Below, piece after piece: positions 1 through 7,587 of a DNA stretch of 21,137 bases. How positions within the stretch are numbered: position 1 is the first letter of the stretch; each line of letters opens with the position of its first letter. This DNA is from Pseudomonadota bacterium (GTDB lineage: Bacteria; Pseudomonadota; Gammaproteobacteria; Burkholderiales; Burkholderiaceae). Where the stretch lies: assembly GCA_023441105.1 (NCBI GenBank), contig JAEZQX010000312.1:1-21137 (forward strand), in the 5' to 3' direction. Position numbers and translations under genes: made by a program. The notes below the pieces were generated by a model that ran no database searches, was not told the origin of the DNA, and saw only the letters and a program-made list of their open reading frames with translations.

Positions 1-321
1 ACCTGGTACCGCTGGCTGTTCTTCGGCGGCAGCTGCATCGAGCCGGCGGTGGCCGAGGAGATGTTCAAGCGGCCGCCGGTCGAGCGCAAGAGCGCGATCG
101 GCTGGGGCAGCATCGCCGACGTGGTGACGGCGCTCGAGGCCGGGCTGCGGCCGGGCCCGTGGCTGCTGGGCGAGCGCTTCAGCGCGGCCGACGTCTACGT
201 CGGCGCGGAGCTCGGCTGGGCGGCGCAGTGCGGCGTGAAGCCGGTGCAGGAGAGCAAGGTGATCGGGGAGTACACCTCGCGGTGCGCGCAACGCCCGGCG
301 TTCCGGAAGGCAATGGGGTAA
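1..321 (+). CDS. Glutathione S-transferase-like protein, C-terminal part (5' end outside window)
   Basis: The frame is open from base 1 and ends in TAA at 319-321, leaving 106 residues, so the thioredoxin-fold N-terminal domain lies outside the window. The visible part looks like the all-helical C-terminal domain of a cytosolic GST. It carries the segment GERFSAADVYVGAELGW, which matches the N-capping box and hydrophobic helix (F-S-x-A-D) typical of that domain, and ends in a PAFRKAMG tail like the usual 'RPAFxRA' end. GSTs conjugate or reduce electrophilic substrates with glutathione in the cytoplasm, but the substrate cannot be told from this fragment. It converges on the amidohydrolase with a 16-base gap, so a functional link is not implied. 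Family assignment is fairly secure; subclass is not. Confidence 0.8.
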   Translation, partial: TWYRWLFFGGSCIEPAVAEEMFKRPPVERKSAIGWGSIADVVTALEAGLRPGPWLLGERFSAADVYVGAELGWAAQCGVKPVQESKVIGEYTSRCAQRPAFRKAMG

Positions 322-337
322 CCCGAGTCGGGGCGAC

Positions 338-1255
338 CTACTCGATGCGGTAGAGCCTTCTGGCGTTGTCGCCGAGGATTGCCGCCTGATCAGCCGTATC
401 GAGTCTTCGAACCGCTTCCTTGACCGCGTTCAGGATCGAGGCATAGTCGGTCCAGAGCTTCTCGATCGGAAAGTTCGAACCCCACAGGCAGCGTTGCGGG
501 CCGAAGATCTCCACGGTCTCCCCGACGATCTCGGCGATGTGAGCGGGATCGTTGCGATGAATGAAGGTGCCGAGTCCGGAAAGCTTGGTGCAGACGTTGG
601 GCTGGTCCGCAAGCCGCTTCATGCCGTCACGCCAGGCACGACGCCCGGCCTCGGTGCGATCCTCCGCCATCCCGGCATGCTCGAGGACGAGCGTGGTCCG
701 CGGAAACGCTGCCGCCAGGGCCGCGCCGTCCTTCATCTGTGAAGCGAAAACCTGCAGCTCGAACAGCCAGCCGTACTCCTCCAACCTGGCGAAGTTGCGA
801 CGGAAGACGGGGCTGTTCATGTCATCAGGCCGCGACGCAAACCGGTACATCGGATTCTCGTGCCAATGGAGCTGCTGCCGTACGCCCCGCATCAGCGGCG
901 CTCGCGCTTGAGCCAGCAGGGTGGGCGTTGCGTCGTCAGCGAGAAGATCGACGAAGCTGACAATCGCATGGGGCCATCCGCTGCGATCTGCAATGGACTG
1001 AACCCATTCGACTTCCTCGACTGCCCGCTCCTTGGCCCAGTTGGTCTGGACGTACACCGATGCGGCCACACCGCTACCGGCAATATCGGCGAGGTACTCG
1101 GCGATCGGGTAGTCGCGCTTGATGGCCTCGTAGTCTCCGAAGATCCGGGGAACCGTCGGGCCCTGCAGCCACGGCTGGTCGGCGCGACGCCAGATGTGAT
1201 GGTGAGCATCGACCACGCGTGGCGAAGGCGATGCAGCAGACAATGAGTTGGTCAT
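338..1255 (-). CDS. Amidohydrolase-2 family metal-dependent hydrolase (COG3618-like, lactonase type)
   Basis: A 305-residue TIM-barrel hydrolase of the group that includes L-fuconolactonase and 2-pyrone-4,6-dicarboxylate lactonase. The metal-site motif VVDAHHHIW is at residues 14-22, with HWHENP and LEHAG motifs further on. Near the C-terminus the expected GSDFP/GSDWP motif reads GSNFP, so Asn261 stands where the catalytic Asp usually is. The ATG at 1255 was chosen because it gives the HHH motif its usual N-terminal position and overlaps the TRAP large-permease stop by four bases (ATGA), indicating translational coupling. The frame stays open far upstream, but that stretch is antisense-frame sequence inside the permease gene. 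As the last gene of the operon it probably hydrolyses the imported compound or an early product of it, perhaps a lactone. The substrate is inference. Confidence 0.87.
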   Translation of the reverse strand: MTNSLSAASPSPRVVDAHHHIWRRADQPWLQGPTVPRIFGDYEAIKRDYPIAEYLADIAGSGVAASVYVQTNWAKERAVEEVEWVQSIADRSGWPHAIVSFVDLLADDATPTLLAQARAPLMRGVRQQLHWHENPMYRFASRPDDMNSPVFRRNFARLEEYGWLFELQVFASQMKDGAALAAAFPRTTLVLEHAGMAEDRTEAGRRAWRDGMKRLADQPNVCTKLSGLGTFIHRNDPAHIAEIVGETVEIFGPQRCLWGSNFPIEKLWTDYASILNAVKEAVRRLDTADQAAILGDNARRLYRIE

Positions 1256-2517
1256 ATCAGAACCAGCGCGATGGCCGGGAAGAAGGTCAACAACAGCAGC
1301 ACCGCCAGCAAGGCGAATACGAAGGGAACCGAACCGACGACAACCTCCTTCATGGAGGTTCCCGAGATGCCTGCTATGACGAAGAGATTCAAGCCGATCG
1401 GCGGCGTGATCGCCGCGATCTCGATGTTCAGGGTGAGCACGATCGCAAAGTGGATGGGATCGATGCCAAGCGCCTTGACCGTGGGAAGCAGGAGCGGCGT
1501 CACCACGGTCAGCAGCGTGAAGCCATCCAGGAAGCAACCCAGCACGAGCAGAACGCAGTTGACCAGCAGCAGGAAATGGATCGGCGACAGGTTCAGTGCA
1601 TTGATAGCGTTGACGATCGAGTCGGGAATGCCGGCCAGCGTCGCCACCATTCCAACGAACAGGGCACCGGACAAGATGAAAAGGATGGCGCCGGTGGAGC
1701 GTGCGCTCTCGACGAGAATCGACGGCAGATCGCCGAAGCTGATGGTGCGGTAGAAGAAGACGCCGACCACGATGCCGTAGACGACCGATACGGCCGCCGC
1801 CTCGGTTGGCGTGAAGAAGCCGAGGTAGATGCCACCGAGCACGATCGCCGGCATCAGCAGCGCAGGGCCGGCCCGTCGGAAGGTGGTCCAGACCCTGGCG
1901 ATTGAGAATGGTTCGGTTCGCTTGCCGTAGCCGTGTCGGCGGGCCAGCACGAAGGCGACGAGACCGATCGCCGCGGCGGCCACGAGTCCGGGCAGGACAC
2001 CTGCGATGAACAGGTCCTTCACCGACTGCTGCGCCATCTCGGCGTAGATGATGAAGGTAACGCTCGGCGGAATCAGGATGCCCAAGGTGCCGCCAGCAGC
2101 CATCAGGCCGGCGCTGAACTGGCGCGGGTATCCCAGGGTGCCCATCACCGGAATCATCACCCGTCCCAACGCCGCTGCCGAAGCGACCGATGAGCCGGTC
2201 ATGGCGCCGAAGATCGCCGATGCGCCGCTCGCCCCGACCGAAGCGCCGCCCGAGATGCCGCCGACCAGGCTTTGCATCAGATCGAACAGGTACTTCGCGA
2301 AACCCGACCGCAGCATGATGTTGCCGGCCAGGATGAAAAAGGGGATGGCCAGCAGCACGAAGCTGTCGAGGCCGGAATAGATGGACTGCGCGATCTGGGT
2401 CAGGGAAGTTACTTGGAAGAATACGACCGCCGCGAGGCCGGTGAGCCAGAGGCTGAATGCGACCGGGACGCCAAGCGCCAGCAGCCCGACGAGGGACAGG
2501 ATCAGGAAGAGCGCCAT
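1252..2517 (-). CDS. TRAP transporter large permease (DctM family)
   Basis: The 421-residue inner-membrane subunit is the expected size for DctM. It is almost wholly hydrophobic, with about a dozen membrane segments, and carries the family's glycine/proline-rich reentrant motifs, for example GGTLGILIPPS and the later TPTEAAA and TPPIGLNLF. TRAP large permeases use sodium or proton gradients to import a substrate, usually an organic acid, delivered by a periplasmic binding protein. The ATG at 2517 (MALFLILSLVGLL) gives a normal first helix and follows the small-permease stop by two bases. The open frame extends to 2736, but that lies inside the small-permease gene. It should form one complex with the small permease just upstream and accept substrate from one or both binding proteins at 3047-5109. 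Confidence 0.94.
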   Translation of the reverse strand: MALFLILSLVGLLALGVPVAFSLWLTGLAAVVFFQVTSLTQIAQSIYSGLDSFVLLAIPFFILAGNIMLRSGFAKYLFDLMQSLVGGISGGASVGASGASAIFGAMTGSSVASAAALGRVMIPVMGTLGYPRQFSAGLMAAGGTLGILIPPSVTFIIYAEMAQQSVKDLFIAGVLPGLVAAAAIGLVAFVLARRHGYGKRTEPFSIARVWTTFRRAGPALLMPAIVLGGIYLGFFTPTEAAAVSVVYGIVVGVFFYRTISFGDLPSILVESARSTGAILFILSGALFVGMVATLAGIPDSIVNAINALNLSPIHFLLLVNCVLLVLGCFLDGFTLLTVVTPLLLPTVKALGIDPIHFAIVLTLNIEIAAITPPIGLNLFVIAGISGTSMKEVVVGSVPFVFALLAVLLLLTFFPAIALVLI

Positions 2518-2519
2518 TG

Positions 2520-3029
2520 TCAGGCTTCCACGCTGGCGACGGGGATCGCGGGTCGGATGCCGATCAATCGCAGCACCAGGCGAAGGCTCATCAGCGCGAA
2601 GCAGATCGGCACAACGGCCTGTGCGACCCACACGGGGAACGGAAGATCGGAGTGGGCGAAAGAGATGCCGAAAGCGGCGGATTCGATCACGTACTTGGTG
2701 CCCAGCCACGCCGCCGTCGCCGCAAATGCCAGACACAGCAGGTCCGTCAGGCGCTCCAGGATCAGCTGGCCCGCGGGTGGCAGGCGGGTGACAAAGAGTT
2801 CCACCCGGACGTTCGCGCCGTCCCGTGCCAGGCCGACGGCGGCCACGTAGGTCATCATGATGAGAAGCACTCGTGCGAGCTCATCGGTCCAGAGGTTGGA
2901 GTGTCCGAAGATGCCCCTGGCGACCAGTTCGTACATGACGATCACGAGCACCGCCGTCAAGGTGAGGCCGGCAAGCGCGTCCTCCACCTGCCCGAGGAAG
3001 CGCGCCACTCGCGCAAGACTGCGATTCAT
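2520..3029 (-). CDS. TRAP transporter small permease (DctQ family)
   Basis: A 169-residue membrane protein with four predicted helices, the standard architecture of DctQ. The segment from about residue 46 (WTDELARVLLIMMTYVAA) is the characteristic W-x-E/D-E-x-A-R motif at the start of the second helix. DctQ proteins scaffold the large permease and help dock the binding protein, and are not thought to be the translocation path. The gene sits between binding protein DctP1 (17-base gap upstream) and the large permease (2-base gap downstream), in the classical P-Q-M order. The ATG at 3029 gives a normal short cytoplasmic N-terminus. Confidence 0.92.
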   Translation of the reverse strand: MNRSLARVARFLGQVEDALAGLTLTAVLVIVMYELVARGIFGHSNLWTDELARVLLIMMTYVAAVGLARDGANVRVELFVTRLPPAGQLILERLTDLLCLAFAATAAWLGTKYVIESAAFGISFAHSDLPFPVWVAQAVVPICFALMSLRLVLRLIGIRPAIPVASVEA

Positions 3030-3046
3030 TCTCCGGCCTTCCGCGG

Positions 3047-4027
3047 CTACTTCGAGTAGCTGCGCACTTTTTCCAGCAGTTCCGGCCCGATCTGGCTTTC
3101 GAATTGCTTCCAGACGGGGCGGGTCGCTTCCATCCAGGCTGCGCGCTCGGCATCCGTCTGGACATGCACATCGACGCCTTGCGCTTTCATTCCTTCGATG
3201 GCCTTGCGGGACTCCGCCGCTGCGCGATCCCGATGTCGCATGGCGACTTCGCTTGCGGTGGTCTGGATGATCTCGCGCAGATCAGGCGCCAGGCCGTTCC
3301 ACCACTTGGCGTTGACCATCCACGGGTAGAAGGCGATGTAGTAGGTGGCGTAGGTGACGTGGCGGATGCTTTCCTGCCATTTGTAGATCAGGAAGTTGTC
3401 GGTTGGGACATTCAGGCCGTCGATGACCCCCTGTTGAATGGCCGGAGACAGCTCGACGAAGTTCAGCGAAACCGGCGTCGCCCCCAGAGCCTGCAGAGTG
3501 GCAAGGTTGACCTTGCCGAGGCCGCGCATCTTCAGTCCGGCCATGTCGCGCGGCCCGCGGATCGGCGTGTTCTTGGTGCCCGGTACCAGATAATCGAAGG
3601 GCAGCACGCCGATCAACTTGGCCCCCTTCGATTCGACGTCGGCATAGGCCTGCTGGAAGAAGCCGTCGTCGATCGCCTTGTAGAAGGACTGCTGGGTCGG
3701 AAATGCGTAGGGGAGCTCCGACACGGCAAGGCGCGGCGAGAGGGAACTCCAGTACGCGGAGATCAGGGTGCTCATCTCGGCATCGCCACGCAGCAGTGCC
3801 TGCAGCAGATCCAGCCCCTTGTAGAGACTGCCGCTCGGGAACAGCTTGACCTCGATACGGCCCTTGCTCCGTTCCTCGAGCAACTTCTTGAACTCCTGGT
3901 TGGCGAGGCCAGGCGTGATCTCGAGCGAATACTCGATCGGAAAACGTATGGTGACCTCAGCCGCAGACACGGGGGTCGCGAACGCGGTGGCAAGCAGGGA
4001 GCAAAGTCCCACGACCATCTTCTTCAT
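3047..4027 (-). CDS. TRAP solute-binding protein, DctP family (copy 1, proximal to permeases)
   Basis: A 326-residue periplasmic binding protein. Residues 1-22 form a Sec signal peptide (MKKMVVGLCSLLATAF, cleavage after about VSA). The mature part begins with the DctP-type strand EVTIRFP. Arg168 in the segment LKMRGLG matches the conserved arginine that holds the substrate carboxylate in TRAP binding proteins, so an organic acid ligand is likely. The downstream ELSPAIQQGVIDGLN segment is also typical. The ATG at 4027 was chosen because it starts the signal peptide and has a GGAG six bases upstream. A longer frame reaching 4183 has no signal peptide and runs into the neighbouring gene. It lies 89 bases downstream of a close paralogue and just upstream of dctQ. 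Confidence 0.94.
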   Translation of the reverse strand: MKKMVVGLCSLLATAFATPVSAAEVTIRFPIEYSLEITPGLANQEFKKLLEERSKGRIEVKLFPSGSLYKGLDLLQALLRGDAEMSTLISAYWSSLSPRLAVSELPYAFPTQQSFYKAIDDGFFQQAYADVESKGAKLIGVLPFDYLVPGTKNTPIRGPRDMAGLKMRGLGKVNLATLQALGATPVSLNFVELSPAIQQGVIDGLNVPTDNFLIYKWQESIRHVTYATYYIAFYPWMVNAKWWNGLAPDLREIIQTTASEVAMRHRDRAAAESRKAIEGMKAQGVDVHVQTDAERAAWMEATRPVWKQFESQIGPELLEKVRSYSK

Positions 4028-4116
4028 CGGAACTCCAGGTGAGGCCGCCTTGTCACGACGGCGGGCGGGATGGGAAAAGCGCGATGCGAAGCCTCGAAGC
4101 ACAGTGAACGTTGGCC

Positions 4117-5109
4117 TCAGCGGTTGTAGCCCTTGACGCGCTCGATCAGATCCTTGCCGACCTGCGGCGCGAAATCGGACCACACCGAGGCCGTGGCGTC
4201 AGCCCAGGCCTGGCGTTCGGCTTCGGTCTGGACATGCACGTTCACGCCATGGCCTCGCAAGGCCTCGATTGCCTTCTGCGTTTCTGCTTCGGAGCGCGCC
4301 CGGTGGCGCAGGGCCACCTCGACCGCGGTGTCCTGGATGATGGTGCGCAGGTCCGGGTCCAGGCCCTTCCACCATTTGGCGTTCACCATCCACGGATAGA
4401 AGGCCAGGTAGGCGGGCGCGTAGGTGACGTTCTTGACCGACTCGTACCATTTGTAGGCAAGGACGATGTCGATCGGCGCGTTCAGGCCATCGATGACGCC
4501 TTGCTGCAGTGCCGGTGAGAGCTCCACGAGATTCAGCGACACCGCCGAGGCGCCGAGCGCCGACAGCATGGCCGAGTTGGTCTTGCCCAAGCCCCGGATC
4601 TTCAATCCCTTCATGTCCTGCGGCGTCCGCAGCGGCTTGTCACGGGTCGCGAAGGCGAAATGATCGTACGGCAGGACACCGATGATCTTCGCGCCCTTGG
4701 CTTCGACCTCCTCATAGGTCTTTTCCATGAAGCCCTTGTCATCGACCGCCTTGTAGAAGGCCCTGCGGTCGGAGAATGCATAAGGCAGCTCGAAAACCGA
4801 CAGCTTCGGCGAGACCGCAGTCCAGTAGGCGGAGGTGAGCGTGCTCATCTCCGCATCGCCGCGCAAGATCGCCTGGACCAGGTCGAGCCCTTTGTAGAGG
4901 CTGCCGCTCGGGAACAGCTTGACCTCGACCCGACCCTTGGTCCGCTCCTCGAGGAGCTGCTTGAATTCGCGATTGGCTACGCCCGGTGCGATGTCCGCGG
5001 AGTACTCGACTGGGAAACGGATGGTGACGTCGGCGGCGCCGGCGACCAGCGGCGCAGCCGAAAGGCAGGCCGTCATGAACAAGGACCGAACCAGGGATGG
5101 AAACCGCAC
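4117..5109 (-). CDS. TRAP solute-binding protein, DctP family (copy 2, first gene of operon)
   Basis: A 330-residue paralogue of the protein at 3047-4027, alignable end to end with well over half the residues identical by eye (shared FPSGSLYKGLDL, GDAEMSTL, FYPWMVNAKWW, VDxxNVHVQT-like segments). It has a Sec signal peptide of about 25 residues (cleavage near VAGAA). Arg172 in LKIRGLG is the conserved carboxylate-binding arginine. The start is GTG at 5109, preceded by AGGAGG four bases away; a later ATG (residue 12) would truncate the signal peptide. The two copies differ in the 110-165 region and around the substrate cleft, which suggests different ligands delivered to the same permease. It is divergent from the GntR gene, whose product probably controls it. 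Ligand unknown. Confidence 0.93.
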   Translation of the reverse strand: MRFPSLVRSLFMTACLSAAPLVAGAADVTIRFPVEYSADIAPGVANREFKQLLEERTKGRVEVKLFPSGSLYKGLDLVQAILRGDAEMSTLTSAYWTAVSPKLSVFELPYAFSDRRAFYKAVDDKGFMEKTYEEVEAKGAKIIGVLPYDHFAFATRDKPLRTPQDMKGLKIRGLGKTNSAMLSALGASAVSLNLVELSPALQQGVIDGLNAPIDIVLAYKWYESVKNVTYAPAYLAFYPWMVNAKWWKGLDPDLRTIIQDTAVEVALRHRARSEAETQKAIEALRGHGVNVHVQTEAERQAWADATASVWSDFAPQVGKDLIERVKGYNR

Positions 5110-5126
5110 GATGCCTCCTGCTTTTC

Positions 5127-5181
5127 TTCGAAAGCGATGAAGTGTACTTTAGACTTTCGTAGATCAAGCGAACTTTCGAAA
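5127..5181. promoter_or_regulatory. Dyad-rich divergent control region, candidate GntR operator
   Basis: The 74 bp between the dctP2 and gntR starts is conspicuously less GC-rich than its surroundings and holds nested symmetry. CGAAAG (5129-5134) and CTTTCG (5154-5159) flank AAGT-GT-ACTT (5140-5149), both centred near 5144. A further CTTTCG lies at 5173-5178 inside TTTCGAAA (5174-5181), and TTCGAA also occurs at 5127-5132. FCD-type GntR proteins bind short dyads in the gene-regulator spacer, so this is a natural place for one. Which dyad is used is not resolved, and I could not assign convincing -35/-10 boxes. Confidence 0.42.
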
Positions 5182-5183
5182 AA

Positions 5184-5852
5184 ATGAGCGAAGCTGTCGG
5201 TACAAGCCGAAGCGAAGCGGCATGGAAGGCCATGCGGGCGGCCATCTTCAGTGGACGCTTTCCGCCGGGAGCACCCTTGCGATTCCAGGAACTGCAAGCG
5301 CTCTGCGGGATGAGCGCTTCGCCGGTTCGTGAGGCGCTGGCGAAGCTCGTTGCGGAAGGCCTGGTGGAGGGGGAGCACAACCGCGGCTACCGGGTGACGG
5401 CCCTGACGCGGGAGGAACTGGACGACCTCGTGCGGACGCGGCTGCTCCTGGAGACCTGGATGCTGACGCGCTCCATCGAGATCGGCACCGAGCAATGGGA
5501 GGTGAACCTCATCTCCGCCCTCCACCTCCTCTTGCGCCTGGCCCGCAAGGACGATCAGGACCCCCGCCTCATGAACGAGGAGTGGAATACCCGGCACGCC
5601 GCCTTCCATTCGGCGCTGATGGGTGGCTGCGATTCGGTCATCCAGCAGCAGTTCTGCCGTCAACTCTACGATCGGGCGGACCGCTATCGGCGGCTGTCTC
5701 TGGCCGTCGAGCATGGGCCGCGTGACATCGACGGTGAGCACGAGGCCATCGCCAAGGCAGCCCTGGACCGGGATGTCGCGCGGGCGACCGGGTTGCTAAG
5801 CGATCACTACGAGCGGACGGCGGCTTTTCTTCGGCGGCACTTGCCGGATTGA
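5184..5852 (+). CDS. GntR-family transcriptional regulator, FCD subfamily
   Basis: A 222-residue regulator. The N-terminal winged helix spans about residues 9-71, with the recognition region MSASPVREALAKLVAEGLVE and the wing segment RGYRV. The C-terminal all-helical FCD ligand domain spans about 78-215. In that domain His138, His142 (in RHAAFHSAL) and His186 (in GEHEAI) sit where metal or ligand residues are found; His138 occupies a position that is often Asp or Asn. Such proteins usually repress a neighbouring uptake or catabolic operon until an organic acid binds. Divergent placement 74 bp from dctP2 makes the TRAP-amidohydrolase operon its likely target, probably with autoregulation. The ATG at 5184 follows an A-rich stretch without a clear Shine-Dalgarno sequence. 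Confidence 0.92.
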   Translation: MSEAVGTSRSEAAWKAMRAAIFSGRFPPGAPLRFQELQALCGMSASPVREALAKLVAEGLVEGEHNRGYRVTALTREELDDLVRTRLLLETWMLTRSIEIGTEQWEVNLISALHLLLRLARKDDQDPRLMNEEWNTRHAAFHSALMGGCDSVIQQQFCRQLYDRADRYRRLSLAVEHGPRDIDGEHEAIAKAALDRDVARATGLLSDHYERTAAFLRRHLPD

Positions 5853-5869
5853 GCGTTGCCGGCTGTCGC

Positions 5870-6697
5870 CTACCCGAACCGCAGTGACCGCAACCCCACC
5901 ACCCGGTCGATCCACAACACCACCCCGAAGGTCAGCAAGATGCTGACCGTCGACACCGCCGCCGCCGTCGGGTCGAAGTCCCAGCGCAGGTAGTCGAAGA
6001 GCTGCAGGGGCAGCGTGGTCATGCCGATGCCCTTGAGCAGCAGCGACATGTTGAACAGGTCGAACGAGATCACGAAGGCGAACAGGGCGCCGGTGATGAT
6101 GCCGGGCTTGATGAGCGGCAGGGTGACGCGGCGGAAGGTGGTGGCCGGCGTCGCGCCCAGGCTGCGGGCGGCCTGCTCGATCGACGCGTCGTAGTTGAAG
6201 AGCGACGACGCGACGTTGGTGAAGACGTAGGGCAGGGTCACCAGGATATGGCCGACCACCAGGCCGAACATGGTGCTGGTGCCGATGCCGGTGGCGTAGA
6301 GGAAGAACAGCAGCGCGATCGCGGTCAGGATCTCCGGCAGCATCAGCGGCAGCAGCAGCACCAGGCGCAGGCCTTCGCGCAGCCGGCCGGCGTGGCGGAC
6401 CACGTACAAGGCCGCAGCCGTGCCGACGACGGTCGACACCAGCATGGCGATGGTCGCGATGACCACCGACGTTCCGATCGCCCGCATGAAGGCTTCGTTG
6501 TTGAACAGCGCCACGAACCAGCGCAGCGACAGCCCCTGCGGCGGGAAAGCGAGGATCTCGCCGGCATTGAGCGACATCAGCACGATCAGCACGATCGGCA
6601 GCATCAGGAAGACATACACGCCGCCGATCCACAGCCGGGCCAGCAGGCCGCCGAGGCTGAAGCGCCGCCGGCGCGCGTCGGACGTCGGCAAGCTCAC
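5870..6697 (-). CDS. ABC transporter permease, PotC-like (spermidine/putrescine-type)
   Basis: A 275-residue inner-membrane permease with about six helices and the BPD-transport domain. The cytoplasmic EAA loop is clear (EQAARSLGATPATTFRRVTL followed by PLIKPGI) and would contact the ATPase. The start is GTG at 6697, overlapping the previous permease stop by four bases (GTGA) and preceded by AAGGGGGT; no ATG fits the first helix. The open frame extends to 7819, but that part is out-of-frame sequence within the other genes. It is the last gene of the operon and ends 17 bases from the convergent GntR gene with no terminator seen. PotB/PotC-type permeases work as heterodimers, here with the product at 6694-7587. 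The transported compound is not determined. Confidence 0.92.
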   Translation of the reverse strand: MSLPTSDARRRRFSLGGLLARLWIGGVYVFLMLPIVLIVLMSLNAGEILAFPPQGLSLRWFVALFNNEAFMRAIGTSVVIATIAMLVSTVVGTAAALYVVRHAGRLREGLRLVLLLPLMLPEILTAIALLFFLYATGIGTSTMFGLVVGHILVTLPYVFTNVASSLFNYDASIEQAARSLGATPATTFRRVTLPLIKPGIITGALFAFVISFDLFNMSLLLKGIGMTTLPLQLFDYLRWDFDPTAAAVSTVSILLTFGVVLWIDRVVGLRSLRFG

Positions 6698-7587
6698 TGC
6701 ACCCCCTTCATCAGCAGGCCGGACAGCTTCGCATAGACGGCCACGGCGACCAGCCCGCAGGCGGCGAGTACCAGCGCCAGCGCCGCGCCCGCCGGCCATT
6801 GGAAGTTGTCGATCAGGCTTTGCACGACCAGCACCGACATGGTCTTCATCTGCGCGCCGCCGAGCATCACCGGCGTCACGTAGGCGCTGAGCGTGAGCAC
6901 GAAGACCAGGATCGAGCCGGCCTGGATGCCGGGCCAGCTCAGCGGCAGGACCAGGCGCCAGAACACCTTCAACCTGGAAGCGCCGAGCGACTGACCGGCC
7001 GTCTCCAGCACCGGATCGATGCTCTGGATGACGCCGATCAGCGGCAGGATCATGAATGGCAGGAAGACGTGAACCAGCGCGATGGTGACGCCCAGCCGGT
7101 TGTTCATCAGCTGCAGGCCGGTCTCCAGCAGCCCCAGGTCGATCAGCGCGCGGTTCACGACACCGTTGCCGGACAGCAGGATCAGCCAGCCGAAGCTGCG
7201 CACGACCACGCCGACCAGCAGCGGCGACAGCACCAGCACGTAGAGCACGCCCTGGTAGCGCGAGGTGGTGCGCGCGAGGTGGTAGGCGAGGGGGTAGCCG
7301 AGCAGCAGGCAGATTACGGTGGTGGTCACGCCCAGCAGCAGCGTGTCCGCCAGCACCCCCAGGAAGTAGCCGTCGCCGAGGATGCGGGTGTAGTTGCCGA
7401 CGGTGAGCCCGGCGCCGTAGGGCGCGCCGACGGCCGGCTCGCGCAGGCTCATCACCACGATGTTGAGGTACGGCAGCAGGAGGAACACGCCGATCAGCAC
7501 CAGCGCCGGCGCGATCAGCCAGAAGGCCCGCCGACCGAGCGGCAGGCGCGGGAGGGGCGTGGCAGTGGCGGTGGCGGCCTGGGTCAT
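6694..7587 (-). CDS. ABC transporter permease, PotB-like (spermidine/putrescine-type)
   Basis: A 297-residue permease. A short polar N-terminus is followed by a first helix (AFWLIAPALVLIGVFLLLPY), a periplasmic stretch and five more helices. The EAA loop is AGQSLGASRLKVFWRLVLPL then SWPGI. This layout is that of PotB/HisM-type proteins that pair with a PotC-like partner. The ATG at 7587 overlaps the ATPase stop by four bases (ATGA), so translation is probably coupled. It precedes the second permease with a four-base GTGA overlap. Family is clear. The polyamine assignment is the usual default for this group and not proof of substrate; iron or other organic cations are alternatives. Confidence 0.92.
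   Translation of the reverse strand: MTQAATATATPLPRLPLGRRAFWLIAPALVLIGVFLLLPYLNIVVMSLREPAVGAPYGAGLTVGNYTRILGDGYFLGVLADTLLLGVTTTVICLLLGYPLAYHLARTTSRYQGVLYVLVLSPLLVGVVVRSFGWLILLSGNGVVNRALIDLGLLETGLQLMNNRLGVTIALVHVFLPFMILPLIGVIQSIDPVLETAGQSLGASRLKVFWRLVLPLSWPGIQAGSILVFVLTLSAYVTPVMLGGAQMKTMSVLVVQSLIDNFQWPAGAALALVLAACGLVAVAVYAKLSGLLMKGVQ

Noticed and set aside
1256..1537. A 94-residue N-terminal extension of the amidohydrolase
   Set aside because: The extension lies wholly inside the large-permease gene in another frame, shows no domain, and the ATG at 1255 gives the normal start and an ATGA overlap.
4028..4116. Attenuator or small gene between the two TRAP binding-protein genes
   Set aside because: Only a modest CCGCC/GGCGG pairing is present and no T-run or plausible small frame with a ribosome site; an ordinary intercistronic spacer is the simpler reading.
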